The notes beneath the pieces were generated by a model that saw only the letters and a list, made by a program, of their open reading frames with translations, ran no database searches and was not told the origin of the DNA. Made by a program: the position numbers and the translations under genes. Below are positions 1 through 6,719 of a DNA stretch of 10,625 bases, one piece after another. The DNA is from Betaproteobacteria bacterium (GTDB lineage: Bacteria; Pseudomonadota; Gammaproteobacteria; Burkholderiales; SG8-41), in contig JANYDM010000088.1 of NCBI GenBank assembly GCA_025363575.1, positions 1 to 10,625 of the forward strand, read 5' to 3'. Numbering within the stretch: position 1 is the first letter of the stretch; each line of letters starts with the position of its first letter.

Positions 1-158
1 CTTTGCACCCACACGAGTCCGAAGTTGCCGCGCGACGCGCGGAACGCGACGTCGCCTTCATCGAGCAGCGCGACTTTAAGGCCGCGCCGCGCGAGCCCAT
101 AGGCGCCCGCGGAACCGACCAGGCCGCCGCCGATGACAAGGCTATCGAAGCGGGCCAT
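1..158 (-). CDS. FAD-dependent oxidoreductase, DAO family (N-terminal part)
   Basis: Only the first 52 codons are in the window; the gene runs off the left edge. The start is the ATG at 158-156. The protein opens with [18 protein letters not shown], a Rossmann FAD-binding loop with GGGLVG at residues 10-15. The second strand ends in an acidic pair (LLDEG), where the FAD ribose is normally held. [13 protein letters not shown] follows, the small-residue stretch near the isoalloxazine that is typical of sarcosine/glycine oxidase and D-amino-acid dehydrogenase relatives. The family oxidises amines or amino acids, but the substrate cannot be told from this fragment. The gene is divergent from another DAO-family gene across 115 bp. 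No clear Shine-Dalgarno sequence precedes the ATG. Confidence 0.85.
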   Translation of the reverse strand, partial: MARFDSLVIGGGLVGSAGAYGLARRGLKVALLDEGDVAFRASRGNFGLVWVQ

Positions 159-273
159 GCGGAGAACGGCCGGTGACGGCGGCGGGCAAAAGGAAAATGC
201 AAAACATTTGAAGTGATAATTTTGCCATAATTGCCGCACCTATTGGCCGACATAAACAGGCTGCAGAATCACC
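159..273. promoter_or_regulatory. Divergent intergenic promoter region
   Basis: This 115-bp AT-richer spacer separates two divergent FAD-oxidoreductase genes. On the plus strand an extended -10 is visible: TGCCATAAT at 223-231 (TG, one base, CATAAT at 226-231). No good -35 lies 16-18 bp upstream, as expected for extended -10 promoters. ATAATT occurs at 216-221 and again at 227-232, exactly 11 bp apart, on the same face of the helix and overlapping the -10. GCAAAA (199-204) and TTTTGC (220-225) form a spaced inverted repeat. These could be operator half-sites, but no regulator gene is visible nearby. The promoter call is by eye. Confidence 0.45.
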
Positions 274-1512
274 ATGAAAAAAATTACCGTCATCGGCGCC
301 GGCATCGTTGGTATTGCGACCGCTGCTTATTTGCGTCGGGACGGTCATGAGGTGACGGTCGTCGACAAGTTGCGGCCGGGCGAATACACGTCGTTCGGCA
401 ATGCGGGAATACTCTCGCCGGGCTCGTGCGTGCCGATCGCGATGCCGGGCATCTTGAAGAAAGTGCCCGGCTATCTCACCGATCCGCTCGGGCCGCTTAA
501 AGTACGCATGTCGTATTTTCCGCAAGCGCTGCCGTGGTTGCTGCGCTTCGTCACCAGCACCGGCCTGAGACAGGTCGAAAGCACCGCGGATGCATTGATC
601 AGCCTTTTGAGCCAGACTTTCGATGCGCACGGACCGCTCGCGCAGCACGCCGGTTGCAGCGACCTTATCCGCAAGACCGGCTACGTGGTCGTCTACGATA
701 CGGACGAGGCTTATCGCAAGGACTCGCTGGCGTGGAAATTGCGGCGCGAGCGCGGGGTAATCTGCAACGAGATCGACGCCGCCGGCATCGCAAAACTGGT
801 GCCTGCGCTGGCGCGCAGTTACGAACGCGGCGTTTACCTGCCCGAGCAGGGCTATGTCACCAATCCGGAGCGTCTCACTAAAACTCTCGCGCGGCAATTC
901 CAGAAAGACGGCGGCGTGATTCTGCAGCGCGAAGTGCTCTCCATCGAGCTCGGCGCGCAGGGCCCGCAGGCGCTGCTGACCGACGCGGGACGCATGGAAG
1001 TTGACATGCTCGTATTGTGCGCCGGCGTGCATTCGGGAAAATTCAGCGCGCAGCTCGGCGATACGGTTCCACTCGAAGCCGAGCGTGGCTACCACGTCAC
1101 GTTCTCCGATCCGGCTCTGGATCTGCCGATGCCCGTATGTTCGGCGACCAACAAGCTGTTTGTCACGCCGATGGAGATGGGCACGCGCATAGCGGGGCAG
1201 AGCGAGTTCGCCGGCATCGATGCGGCGCCCGACTATGGACGCGCCGACGTCCTGGTCCGGCATATGAAGCGCATGTTTCCGCAGGTGCGCGAGGTCGAGA
1301 CCACGCGTTGGATGGGCCGGCGGCCGTCGATGCCGGACTCTAAACCCGTCATTGGGCGCGCAACGAAATATCCGAACACTTATTATGCGTTCGGGCACGG
1401 TCATATCGGGCTGGTCGGCAGTGCGCCGACCGGGCGCATCATTGCCGATCTCGTCGCGGGCCGGACGCCGAACATCGACATCGCACCTTTCCGCGTCGAC
1501 CGGTTCCTGTAA
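274..1512 (+). CDS. FAD-dependent D-amino-acid dehydrogenase-like protein (DadA family)
   Basis: A 412-residue DAO-superfamily flavoprotein, close to the usual length of DadA-type dehydrogenases (about 415-435). The FAD-binding loop GAGIVG is at residues 8-13 and the ribose-binding acid is D31 (VVDK). SFGNAGILSPG follows, matching the family's SxxNAG element. The C-terminus carries RPSMPDSKPVIG and then GHGHIGLVGSAPTGRIIADL, the second conserved FAD/substrate block. Such enzymes oxidatively deaminate D-amino acids or related amines at the inner face of the membrane and pass electrons to the respiratory chain. The substrate is not determined here; hydroxyproline or N-methyl amino acids are equally possible. 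The ribosome site is weak (AGG at 258-260). It is the first gene of a probable operon, 4 nt ahead of a Bug receptor, which suggests uptake and oxidation of a related compound. Confidence 0.85.
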   Translation: MKKITVIGAGIVGIATAAYLRRDGHEVTVVDKLRPGEYTSFGNAGILSPGSCVPIAMPGILKKVPGYLTDPLGPLKVRMSYFPQALPWLLRFVTSTGLRQVESTADALISLLSQTFDAHGPLAQHAGCSDLIRKTGYVVVYDTDEAYRKDSLAWKLRRERGVICNEIDAAGIAKLVPALARSYERGVYLPEQGYVTNPERLTKTLARQFQKDGGVILQREVLSIELGAQGPQALLTDAGRMEVDMLVLCAGVHSGKFSAQLGDTVPLEAERGYHVTFSDPALDLPMPVCSATNKLFVTPMEMGTRIAGQSEFAGIDAAPDYGRADVLVRHMKRMFPQVREVETTRWMGRRPSMPDSKPVIGRATKYPNTYYAFGHGHIGLVGSAPTGRIIADLVAGRTPNIDIAPFRVDRFL

Positions 1513-1516
1513 GAGC

Positions 1517-2491
1517 ATGCAGACGACGATCCGCGCAGTCGCGGCTGCCATCCTGGCCACGATATTCGCCGCAGGCGCTACTGCCCAAACGTGGCCGGCA
1601 AAGACCGTGCGCGTCATCGTGCCGTTCGCACCGGGCGGCACCGCCGACACGCTGGGCCGCATTGTCGCGATCAGGCTGAGCGAAAGCCTGGGCCAGTCGT
1701 TCGTGGTCGAGAACCGCGCGGGCGCGGGCGGCGTGATCGGTTCGGATTTGGTCGCGAAGAGCGCGCCTGACGGCTACACACTGGTCGTCTCGGGTATCGC
1801 CTCGCATGTGATTGCGCCGGCGCTGGCGGCGGCCCAATTTCCATTCGATCCGGCGAAAGATTTCAGCCACATCGCGTTGTTCGGCGGGCCGCCGTCGGTG
1901 TTCGCCGTGCATCCGTCGCTGCCGGCGAAAACGCTCAAGGAATTCGTCGCGCTCGCAAAGGCGAAGCCGGGCGCTATGAGCTATGGATCGCCCGGCAACG
2001 GCACGCTCGGGCACCTGATCGCGGAAATGTTCAAGCAGATGGCGGTCATCAACATTGCGCACGTTCCGTACAAGGGCGCGAGCGGCGCGGTGACCGATCT
2101 GATCCCTGGGCATATCGAAGTCGTATCGACCACGCTCTCGACGGCCGGCGCGCAAATTCGCGCGGGCCGCGTGCGCGGACTGGCGGTCAGCTCGGCGGCG
2201 CGCATAGCCGAATACGCGGACGTGCCGACATTTCGCGAAGCCGGCTATAACGAGCTCGTCGCCGTCATCTGGTTTTCCCTGTCGGGTCCGGCAGGCATGC
2301 CGAAAGACGTCGTCGCCAAACTGAATGCGGAAGTGCGGCGCATCCTGCAACTGCCCGCGGTGCGCGAGCGGCTGCGGCCGGAGGGCATAGAGCCCGGCAC
2401 GCTCGACGCGCCAGCGTTCACAGAATTCGTCGTGGCGGAATTAAAGCGCTGGGCGCCGCTCGTGCGTGCATCCGGCGCGCGCGTCGATTAA
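1517..2491 (+). CDS. Bug-family (TTT) periplasmic solute receptor
   Basis: A 324-residue tripartite tricarboxylate transporter substrate-binding protein of the Bug family. The chosen ATG at 1517 is 4 nt after the preceding stop and opens a clean signal peptide: basic start, hydrophobic core, cleavage expected after ATA at residues 21-23. The reading frame stays open upstream to 1352, but that part overlaps the preceding gene and would bury the signal peptide. The mature protein has the family landmarks WPAKTVRVIVPFAPGG, the ENRAGAGGVIGS block, APDGYTL, and HVPYKGASGAVTDLIPGHI. Bug receptors bind carboxylates or amides in the periplasm and deliver them to TctA/TctB-type membrane subunits. None of those subunits is in the window, so this is an orphan receptor here, as is common for the family. 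Its ligand is unknown; the operon partners suggest an amino-acid-like or aromatic acid. Confidence 0.93.
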   Translation: MQTTIRAVAAAILATIFAAGATAQTWPAKTVRVIVPFAPGGTADTLGRIVAIRLSESLGQSFVVENRAGAGGVIGSDLVAKSAPDGYTLVVSGIASHVIAPALAAAQFPFDPAKDFSHIALFGGPPSVFAVHPSLPAKTLKEFVALAKAKPGAMSYGSPGNGTLGHLIAEMFKQMAVINIAHVPYKGASGAVTDLIPGHIEVVSTTLSTAGAQIRAGRVRGLAVSSAARIAEYADVPTFREAGYNELVAVIWFSLSGPAGMPKDVVAKLNAEVRRILQLPAVRERLRPEGIEPGTLDAPAFTEFVVAELKRWAPLVRASGARVD

Positions 2492-2499
2492 GATTGAGC

Positions 2500-3783
2500 A
2501 TGGTCACGCGCGAACAAAACGAAATCCTCACGCGCACCGGTCCCGGCACTCCGATGGGGGAGCTGTTCCGGCGCTACTGGCTGCCCGCGCTTCAGGCGTC
2601 GGAACTGCCCGAGCCCGACTGCGCGCCGGTGCGCGTCAAATTGCTCGGCGAGCAGCTCATCGCGTTTCGCGATACGCAAAACCGTCTCGGCCTGATCGAC
2701 GAATTCTGCGCGCATCGCGGCGTGTCATTGTGGTTCGGCCGCAACGAGGAGTGCGGGCTGCGCTGCCCCTATCACGGCTGGAAGTACGACGTGAGCGGGC
2801 AATGCGTCGAGCTGCCGTCCGAAGGCGCCGACGGGCCGCTGAAAAAACGCATCAAGTTGAAATCGTATCCATGCATAGAGGCGGGCGGCGCCATCTGGAC
2901 TTACATGGGGCCGCCCGAGCTCGAGCCCGCGCCGCCCGCGCTTGAGTGGGTCAGCGTGCCGCCGGAGCGGCGCTTCGTTACCAAGCGCTGGCAGGAGTGC
3001 AATTATCTGCAGGCACTGGAAGGCGGCATCGACTCCTCGCACGTGAGTTTTTTGCACGGCGGCGCGCTGAAAAACGATCCGCTGTTTGTCGGCAGCAAGG
3101 GCAACGAGTACAACGACCGCGACCGCATGCCGCAGTTTGACGTCGTCGAGTTCGAAGGCGGCTTGTTGATCGGCGCGCGCCGCAATGCGGGCGACGATCG
3201 CTATTACTGGCGCATAACGCCGTGGATCATGCCGACGCACACGATTATTCCGCCGCGCGCCGGCCACCCGCTGGGCGCGCACGTGTGGGTGCCGATAGAT
3301 GACGAGAACAATTGGGCGTGGAGCATCAACTATCACCCGAAGCGCGCGTTGAGCGAGGCCGAACTGACCGCCATGAAAAACGGGCAGGGCATTCACAATA
3401 AATACGTGCCCGGCACGTTCGTCCCGCTCGCCAACAAAAGCAACGATTACCTGATGGATCGCGCTGCGCAAAAAGCAGGCGTGCATTTTTCCGGCGTCGA
3501 GGGCATTGCGATGCAGGACGCGTCGCTGCAGGAATCGATGGGCGCGATCCAGGATCGCACGCGCGAGAACCTGTGCCCGACCGACCGCGGCATTGTCATG
3601 ACGCGCCGCAGACTATTGGAGGCGCTTGAAGCGAACCGCGCCGGCGGACGCATCCCGGGCCTCGAGCCGGCCGATCAGCGCGTGCGCTCATGCGCGATCG
3701 AGCTCGCGCGCGACCAGCACTTCAAGGACCACGCGCGGCACGGTTTGTTCGCGCCACTCGATACCGATCCGGTGACTGTATAA
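2500..3783 (+). CDS. Rieske non-heme iron oxygenase, phthalate 4,5-dioxygenase-like
   Basis: A 427-residue oxygenase component. The Rieske [2Fe-2S] site is C70-x-H72, then 16 residues, C89-PY-H92 (CPYHGWKYD). The mononuclear iron site follows: bridging D178 and ligands H181 and H186 in GGIDSSHVSFLHG, with D340 (MQDASLQE) as the likely third ligand. The N-terminal RTGPGTPMGELFRRYWLPA block and overall length match the phthalate 4,5-dioxygenase group. These enzymes hydroxylate an aromatic or related ring in the cytoplasm with O2 and electrons from a separate ferredoxin-reductase, which is absent from the window. The exact substrate is not deducible. The ATG at 2500 is 8 nt past the Bug gene's stop; an in-frame TTG at 2494 is an alternative, and neither has a good ribosome site, suggesting translational coupling. 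It is the last gene of the 274-3783 operon. Confidence 0.92.
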   Translation: MVTREQNEILTRTGPGTPMGELFRRYWLPALQASELPEPDCAPVRVKLLGEQLIAFRDTQNRLGLIDEFCAHRGVSLWFGRNEECGLRCPYHGWKYDVSGQCVELPSEGADGPLKKRIKLKSYPCIEAGGAIWTYMGPPELEPAPPALEWVSVPPERRFVTKRWQECNYLQALEGGIDSSHVSFLHGGALKNDPLFVGSKGNEYNDRDRMPQFDVVEFEGGLLIGARRNAGDDRYYWRITPWIMPTHTIIPPRAGHPLGAHVWVPIDDENNWAWSINYHPKRALSEAELTAMKNGQGIHNKYVPGTFVPLANKSNDYLMDRAAQKAGVHFSGVEGIAMQDASLQESMGAIQDRTRENLCPTDRGIVMTRRRLLEALEANRAGGRIPGLEPADQRVRSCAIELARDQHFKDHARHGLFAPLDTDPVTV

Positions 3784-3797
3784 CGCGCAGCGCTATT

Positions 3798-3853
3798 CTC
3801 AGTCCTCCCCTTGCCCGGAGGAAATCCCCTTGGGGGACAAGGGGAGGACTGAG
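3798..3853. repeat. 16-bp perfect inverted repeat (dispersed-palindrome type)
   Basis: The arm at 3798-3813 (CTCAGTCCTCCCCTTG) is perfectly complementary to 3838-3853, around a 24-nt loop. The left arm can also fold locally, with CCTCC at 3804-3808 pairing with GGAGG at 3817-3821, so competing structures are possible. It lies 14 nt after the Rieske gene's stop, between two convergent genes. No T-run follows the right arm, so it is not a canonical intrinsic terminator. The CCCCTT/AAGGGG character resembles extragenic palindromes dispersed in many proteobacterial genomes. That link is recollection of sequence style, not a match I could test. Confidence 0.7.
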
Positions 3854-3854
3854 G

Positions 3855-3900
3855 TGGGGATGGGTCAATATTTGCGCGCCCAATCTCCAACCCATCCCCA
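3855..3900. repeat. Second inverted repeat, 11-bp arms
   Basis: TGGGGATGGGT at 3855-3865 is perfectly complementary to 3890-3900, with a 24-nt spacer, the same spacer length as in the adjacent 16-bp inverted repeat. It begins 1 nt after that repeat ends, so the two palindromes sit in tandem and probably belong to one composite element. Confidence 0.6.
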
Positions 3901-3932
3901 TCCCTGACGCCCCCTCGCCACTGCGCTTGCTC

Positions 3933-3957
3933 TCCCCCTTGACGGGGAAGGAGTTTT
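3933..3957 (+). terminator. Possible weak intrinsic terminator
   Basis: TCCCC at 3933-3937 pairs with GGGGA at 3944-3948 around a 6-nt loop, and a run of four T stands at 3954-3957. The stem is short and five bases separate it from the T-run, so it is a weak candidate for ending the plus-strand operon that closes at 3783. It abuts the stop codon of the convergent dehydrogenase gene. Together with the two upstream palindromes it fills the 174-nt spacer, in which I see no coding sequence. Confidence 0.3.
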
Positions 3958-5106
3958 CTACTGCCACGGCATCAGCGACGCGTGGATCACGTCGGGCACG
4001 CCCTTGCCGCCCACCGAGCGGATCGCGAGATCGACGTCTTTCAACCCGAACCTGTGAGTCGTGATTTTTTCCAGCGGGAAGCGGTGCGACGCCAGTTGCG
4101 CCAAGGCGAGTTCGCACGCTTGGTAGCTGTGGCCGCGCGCGCTCTTGATGGTGACGAATTTGACCGTGACTTTCTCGAGCGGAAAATTCGGAAACTCTTT
4201 CATTTCGCCTTGCACGACGATTGTCCCGCCTTTGCGTTTCAGCGCGTCAACGCCCAGCAATATCGGTAGCGTGCCGGCGCCGGCGGTGCAGTCGAGTGCT
4301 ACGTCGACGCCGCGGCCGCCGGTGATTTCCATGATGCGGGCGAGCGGATCTTCCTGGCTCACGTCGATCACGTAGTCGGCGCCGAGCTCTTTGGCGACCT
4401 TCAGGCGCGCGGCGTCCTTCGCCGTGCCGGTGACGATGATGAGGGATGCGCCCGCCTGCTTGCACACGACGGTCTGCGCAAGCCCTTGCTGGCCCGGACC
4501 TTGTATTAACACCGTCGAGTTATAGCCCACGCCGCCGTCGAAGAGCGACCATTCGACGCCGTTCGCCATCGGCGTGACGAGTCCCGCGAGCTCGGGCGTC
4601 ACGTTTTTCGGCACGGCATGCACGACGGAATTCCATGGCAGATAAACATATTGAGCGAAGCCGCCCCACAGGTGGGGCGCTTTCTCGGCCGACGTGTAGC
4701 CGTAGCGGATGCCTTCGGGGTTGGTGCGCCAGTCGGTGTTTTCGCAGTGCCGGTACTGGCCGAGGTGGCACCATTCGCATTGGCCGCACATTACGTAGTG
4801 CTCGACGAACACGAGATCGCCTTCCTTGAACCCTTTGCGCCGCGTGAACTCGCGGCCCGCTTTGGCGATGGTGCCGATGTTCTCGTGCCCCATGATAGTA
4901 GGTGCGGGCGTCGGCGGATGCGCGTAAAGCTTGACGTCGGTGCCGCAAATTCCCGCGACCTCCATTTTCATCAGCGCGGCGTCGGCCGGAATGTCCGGCA
5001 TCGGAAATTCACGGATCTCGGTCTTGCTCGGGCCTGTCCGCACGGCCGCCAGTACTTTTTCCACCTGCGTACTCCCATTGATGATCTTCATTGAGAATTT
5101 TCTCAT
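3958..5106 (-). CDS. Zinc-dependent medium-chain alcohol dehydrogenase
   Basis: A 382-residue member of the zinc-dependent MDR family (threonine/sorbitol-dehydrogenase-like). Catalytic zinc ligands are C54 (AGICGTD) and H74-E75 (GHENIG). The structural zinc site is complete as C107, C110, C113 and C121 in the CxxCxxCx7C spacing. The nucleotide-binding loop is GPGQQG at residues 202-207. The second strand ends in IIVTGTAKD, without the acid usually seen for NAD, so NADP is possible. It oxidises a secondary alcohol or diol to the ketone, reversibly; the substrate is unknown. The ATG at 5106 has GGAAAG four bases upstream; the internal ATG at 5091 is an alternative start. The gene is convergent with the Rieske operon and divergent from the first class II aldolase gene (77-bp gap). 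Dehydrogenase beside aldolase fits oxidation followed by C-C cleavage, which is inference. Confidence 0.92.
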   Translation of the reverse strand: MRKFSMKIINGSTQVEKVLAAVRTGPSKTEIREFPMPDIPADAALMKMEVAGICGTDVKLYAHPPTPAPTIMGHENIGTIAKAGREFTRRKGFKEGDLVFVEHYVMCGQCEWCHLGQYRHCENTDWRTNPEGIRYGYTSAEKAPHLWGGFAQYVYLPWNSVVHAVPKNVTPELAGLVTPMANGVEWSLFDGGVGYNSTVLIQGPGQQGLAQTVVCKQAGASLIIVTGTAKDAARLKVAKELGADYVIDVSQEDPLARIMEITGGRGVDVALDCTAGAGTLPILLGVDALKRKGGTIVVQGEMKEFPNFPLEKVTVKFVTIKSARGHSYQACELALAQLASHRFPLEKITTHRFGLKDVDLAIRSVGGKGVPDVIHASLMPWQ

Positions 5107-5183
5107 GCATCTTTCCGCGTGTCGCGTGCACTCCCCAATCCGGTATCATCGTCACCGCGTAAGCCAATCCTGAAAGAAGATTC

Positions 5184-5912
5184 ATGTCGAACACATCCGC
5201 CGGCCCCGTCGCCGCGGAACTCATCGCGGACCTGGCCGCGGCGAGCCGCATACTCGCCGCGCACGGCGTCGTCGACGGCTTCGGCCACGTCTCGCTGCGC
5301 CATCCCGGGGCGCCCGCACGCTACCTGATGGCGCGCTCGGTGGCACCCGCGCTGGTCACGCCCGACGACATTATCGAATACGACCTTGAGAGCAACCCCT
5401 GCAACGCAAACGGCCGTGCGAGTTTCCTCGAGCGCTTCATCCACGGCGAGATCTACCGGGCGCGCGCCGACATTCATTCGATCGTGCATAGCCATTCGCC
5501 GTCAGTGGTTCCGTTCGGATTGGTCGACGTGACCATGCAAGCGATGTTCCACAACGCGGCTTTCGTCGCGGCGGGCGTGCCGGTGTTCGACATCCGCGAG
5601 AAGTTCGGCGCTACCAACATGCTCGTCGGCAATGCAGAGAAGGGGGCGGCGCTGGCCTGTGTGATGGGCAGGCAAGACCTCGTGCTCATGCGCGCGCACG
5701 GCAGCGTCGCGTGCGGGCCGACGCTGCAGACCGCGGTGTTTCGCGCGGTCTACACCGAAGTCAACGCGCGCATTCAGCACTGGACGATGGCGCTCAAGCC
5801 CGGCGCGCCGATCGCGGCGCTCGACCGCGAGGAAGGGCGGCTCGCGGATATCGTCAACCAGACCGCCGGCATGCGCGCATGGGACTTGTGGCGCAGCCAG
5901 GTCAAGTGGTAA
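5184..5912 (+). CDS. Class II aldolase/adducin-family protein (copy 1)
   Basis: A 242-residue cytoplasmic metal-dependent enzyme of the L-fuculose-1-phosphate aldolase fold. The zinc ligands expected from that family are visible: H102 and H104 (IVHSHSP) and H171 (LMRAHG). The catalytic acid is E83 in FLERFIHGEIY. Members cleave phosphorylated or non-phosphorylated hydroxy-acids retro-aldol fashion, and some act as decarboxylases of dihydroxy-aromatic acids; the substrate here is unknown. The start at 5184 has a purine-rich GAAAGAAGA (5172-5180) upstream, and TATCAT at 5144-5149 is a possible -10. A second, divergent copy of the same family follows after a 131-nt repeat-rich spacer. FGHVSLR at residues 33-39 is the substrate-loop counterpart of NGHCSIR in that second copy. 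Confidence 0.88.
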   Translation: MSNTSAGPVAAELIADLAAASRILAAHGVVDGFGHVSLRHPGAPARYLMARSVAPALVTPDDIIEYDLESNPCNANGRASFLERFIHGEIYRARADIHSIVHSHSPSVVPFGLVDVTMQAMFHNAAFVAAGVPVFDIREKFGATNMLVGNAEKGAALACVMGRQDLVLMRAHGSVACGPTLQTAVFRAVYTEVNARIQHWTMALKPGAPIAALDREEGRLADIVNQTAGMRAWDLWRSQVKW

Positions 5913-5914
5913 TG

Positions 5915-6021
5915 GGCGATGAGTGATGAGATTTGCGATTAAGTGATTGCGCGACTACGTAACTGAATCCCCCAATTGCCCAATCGCTGAATCATCACTT
6001 TTTCGCCCATCACTCATCGCC
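5915..6021. repeat. Inverted-repeat element built of degenerate heptads
   Basis: GGCGATGAGTGATG at 5915-5928 is perfectly complementary to 6008-6021. Between them, related 7-nt units recur: on the plus strand GCGATTA and AGTGATT near 5935-5948, and on the minus strand AGTGATG, AGCGATT and GGGCAAT from about 6000 down to 5977. A perfect TACGTA sits at 5956-5961 near the middle. The whole makes an imperfect long palindrome of about 107 bp. It fills the spacer between the two aldolase-family genes and ends just before the second gene's ribosome binding site. In style it resembles short-tandem-repeat/heptad elements of some bacterial genomes. A role in mRNA stability or attenuation between the two genes is possible but unproven. 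Confidence 0.6.
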
Positions 6022-6031
6022 GCATTTCAAC

Positions 6032-6037
6032 AGGAGG
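6032..6037 (+). promoter_or_regulatory. Strong ribosome binding site
   Basis: A perfect AGGAGG stands 6 nt before the ATG at 6044. It fixes the start of the second aldolase-family gene and contrasts with the weak sites of the 274-3783 operon. Confidence 0.8.
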
Positions 6038-6043
6038 CACGCC

Positions 6044-6715
6044 ATGTCAGCAGACGAATTGAAGCAACAACTGGTCGACTGCATCCGCATGCTCGAGCAG
6101 TCGGACATCATCGACTACAACGGCCACTGCAGCATCCGTCTCGACGACGAGCGGGTTCTCATCAACATCGGCTCGTGCCAGCGCAGCCGGCTCACGGCCG
6201 ACGACATCTGCACCATAGATCTCGAAGCAAATCAGCTCGAAGGCAACGGCAATGCGCCGCTCGAGCGTCATCTGCACTGCGGCATCTACCGGGTGCGTCC
6301 CGATGTGAGGGCGATCGTGCACGCGCATCCGAAGTGGTCGACGTTTCTAACGATGGTCGGCGAAAGCTATAAACCGGTGTACGCGCAGGGCTCGCTCGTC
6401 TATCCGATGCCGCTGCTCGATTCGCCGAACTCGATTAACAACCGCGCGATGGCCGACCGGCTGGCGGCAACGCTTGGCGACCGGCCCGCGGCGCTGATGA
6501 AGGCGCATGGCGGGGTGACGGTCGGCAAGGACATCGTCGAGGCCTTCGTGCTCGCGAACTACATGGAAGAGAACGCATACCGCCAGTACATGGCTTTGCA
6601 GATCGGCAAGCCTTATGTGTTCAGCGTGGAAGAGATTGCGCTTTGTCGCGAGAAGCTCTGGAACGCGACGCTCTTCAAGCGCACGTGGGATCATTTTCGC
6701 GCCAAGCTCGATTGA
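6044..6715 (+). CDS. Class II aldolase/adducin-family protein (copy 2)
   Basis: A 223-residue protein, about the size of L-fuculose-1-phosphate aldolase (about 215). The metal ligands are H93 and H95 (IVHAHPK) and H155 (LMKAHGG), and the catalytic acid is E74 (PLERHLHCGIY). YNGHCSIR at residues 25-32 is the phosphate/substrate-loop region. It is clearly a paralogue of the gene just upstream but well diverged, keeping mainly the catalytic motifs, so the two probably have different substrates or form unlike subunits. Possible reactions are retro-aldol cleavage or decarboxylation of a hydroxy-acid; neither can be chosen from sequence. It has its own strong AGGAGG and probably shares a transcript with copy 1 unless the repeat spacer stops it. 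The gene ends 4 nt from the end of the convergent aroE-like gene, with no room for a terminator. Confidence 0.9.
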   Translation: MSADELKQQLVDCIRMLEQSDIIDYNGHCSIRLDDERVLINIGSCQRSRLTADDICTIDLEANQLEGNGNAPLERHLHCGIYRVRPDVRAIVHAHPKWSTFLTMVGESYKPVYAQGSLVYPMPLLDSPNSINNRAMADRLAATLGDRPAALMKAHGGVTVGKDIVEAFVLANYMEENAYRQYMALQIGKPYVFSVEEIALCREKLWNATLFKRTWDHFRAKLD

Positions 6716-6719
6716 GCGC

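Noticed and set aside
1352..1516. Upstream in-frame extension of the Bug receptor
   Set aside because: It lies inside the preceding gene and would place 55 unrelated residues before an otherwise perfect signal peptide.
142..1662. Long open frame (506 codons) on the minus strand opposite the DadA-like gene
   Set aside because: It is antisense to a gene with clear family motifs, is rich in Arg/His/Ala as expected for a GC-rich shadow frame, and shows no recognisable domain.
2725..3486. Minus-strand open frame of 253 codons opposite the Rieske oxygenase
   Set aside because: A shadow of a gene whose iron-sulfur and mononuclear iron ligands are all in the plus-strand frame.
5913..6043. CRISPR-like array in the aldolase spacer
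   Set aside because: The repeated units are 7 nt, degenerate and inverted; there are no 24-40-nt direct repeats with unique spacers and no cas genes.
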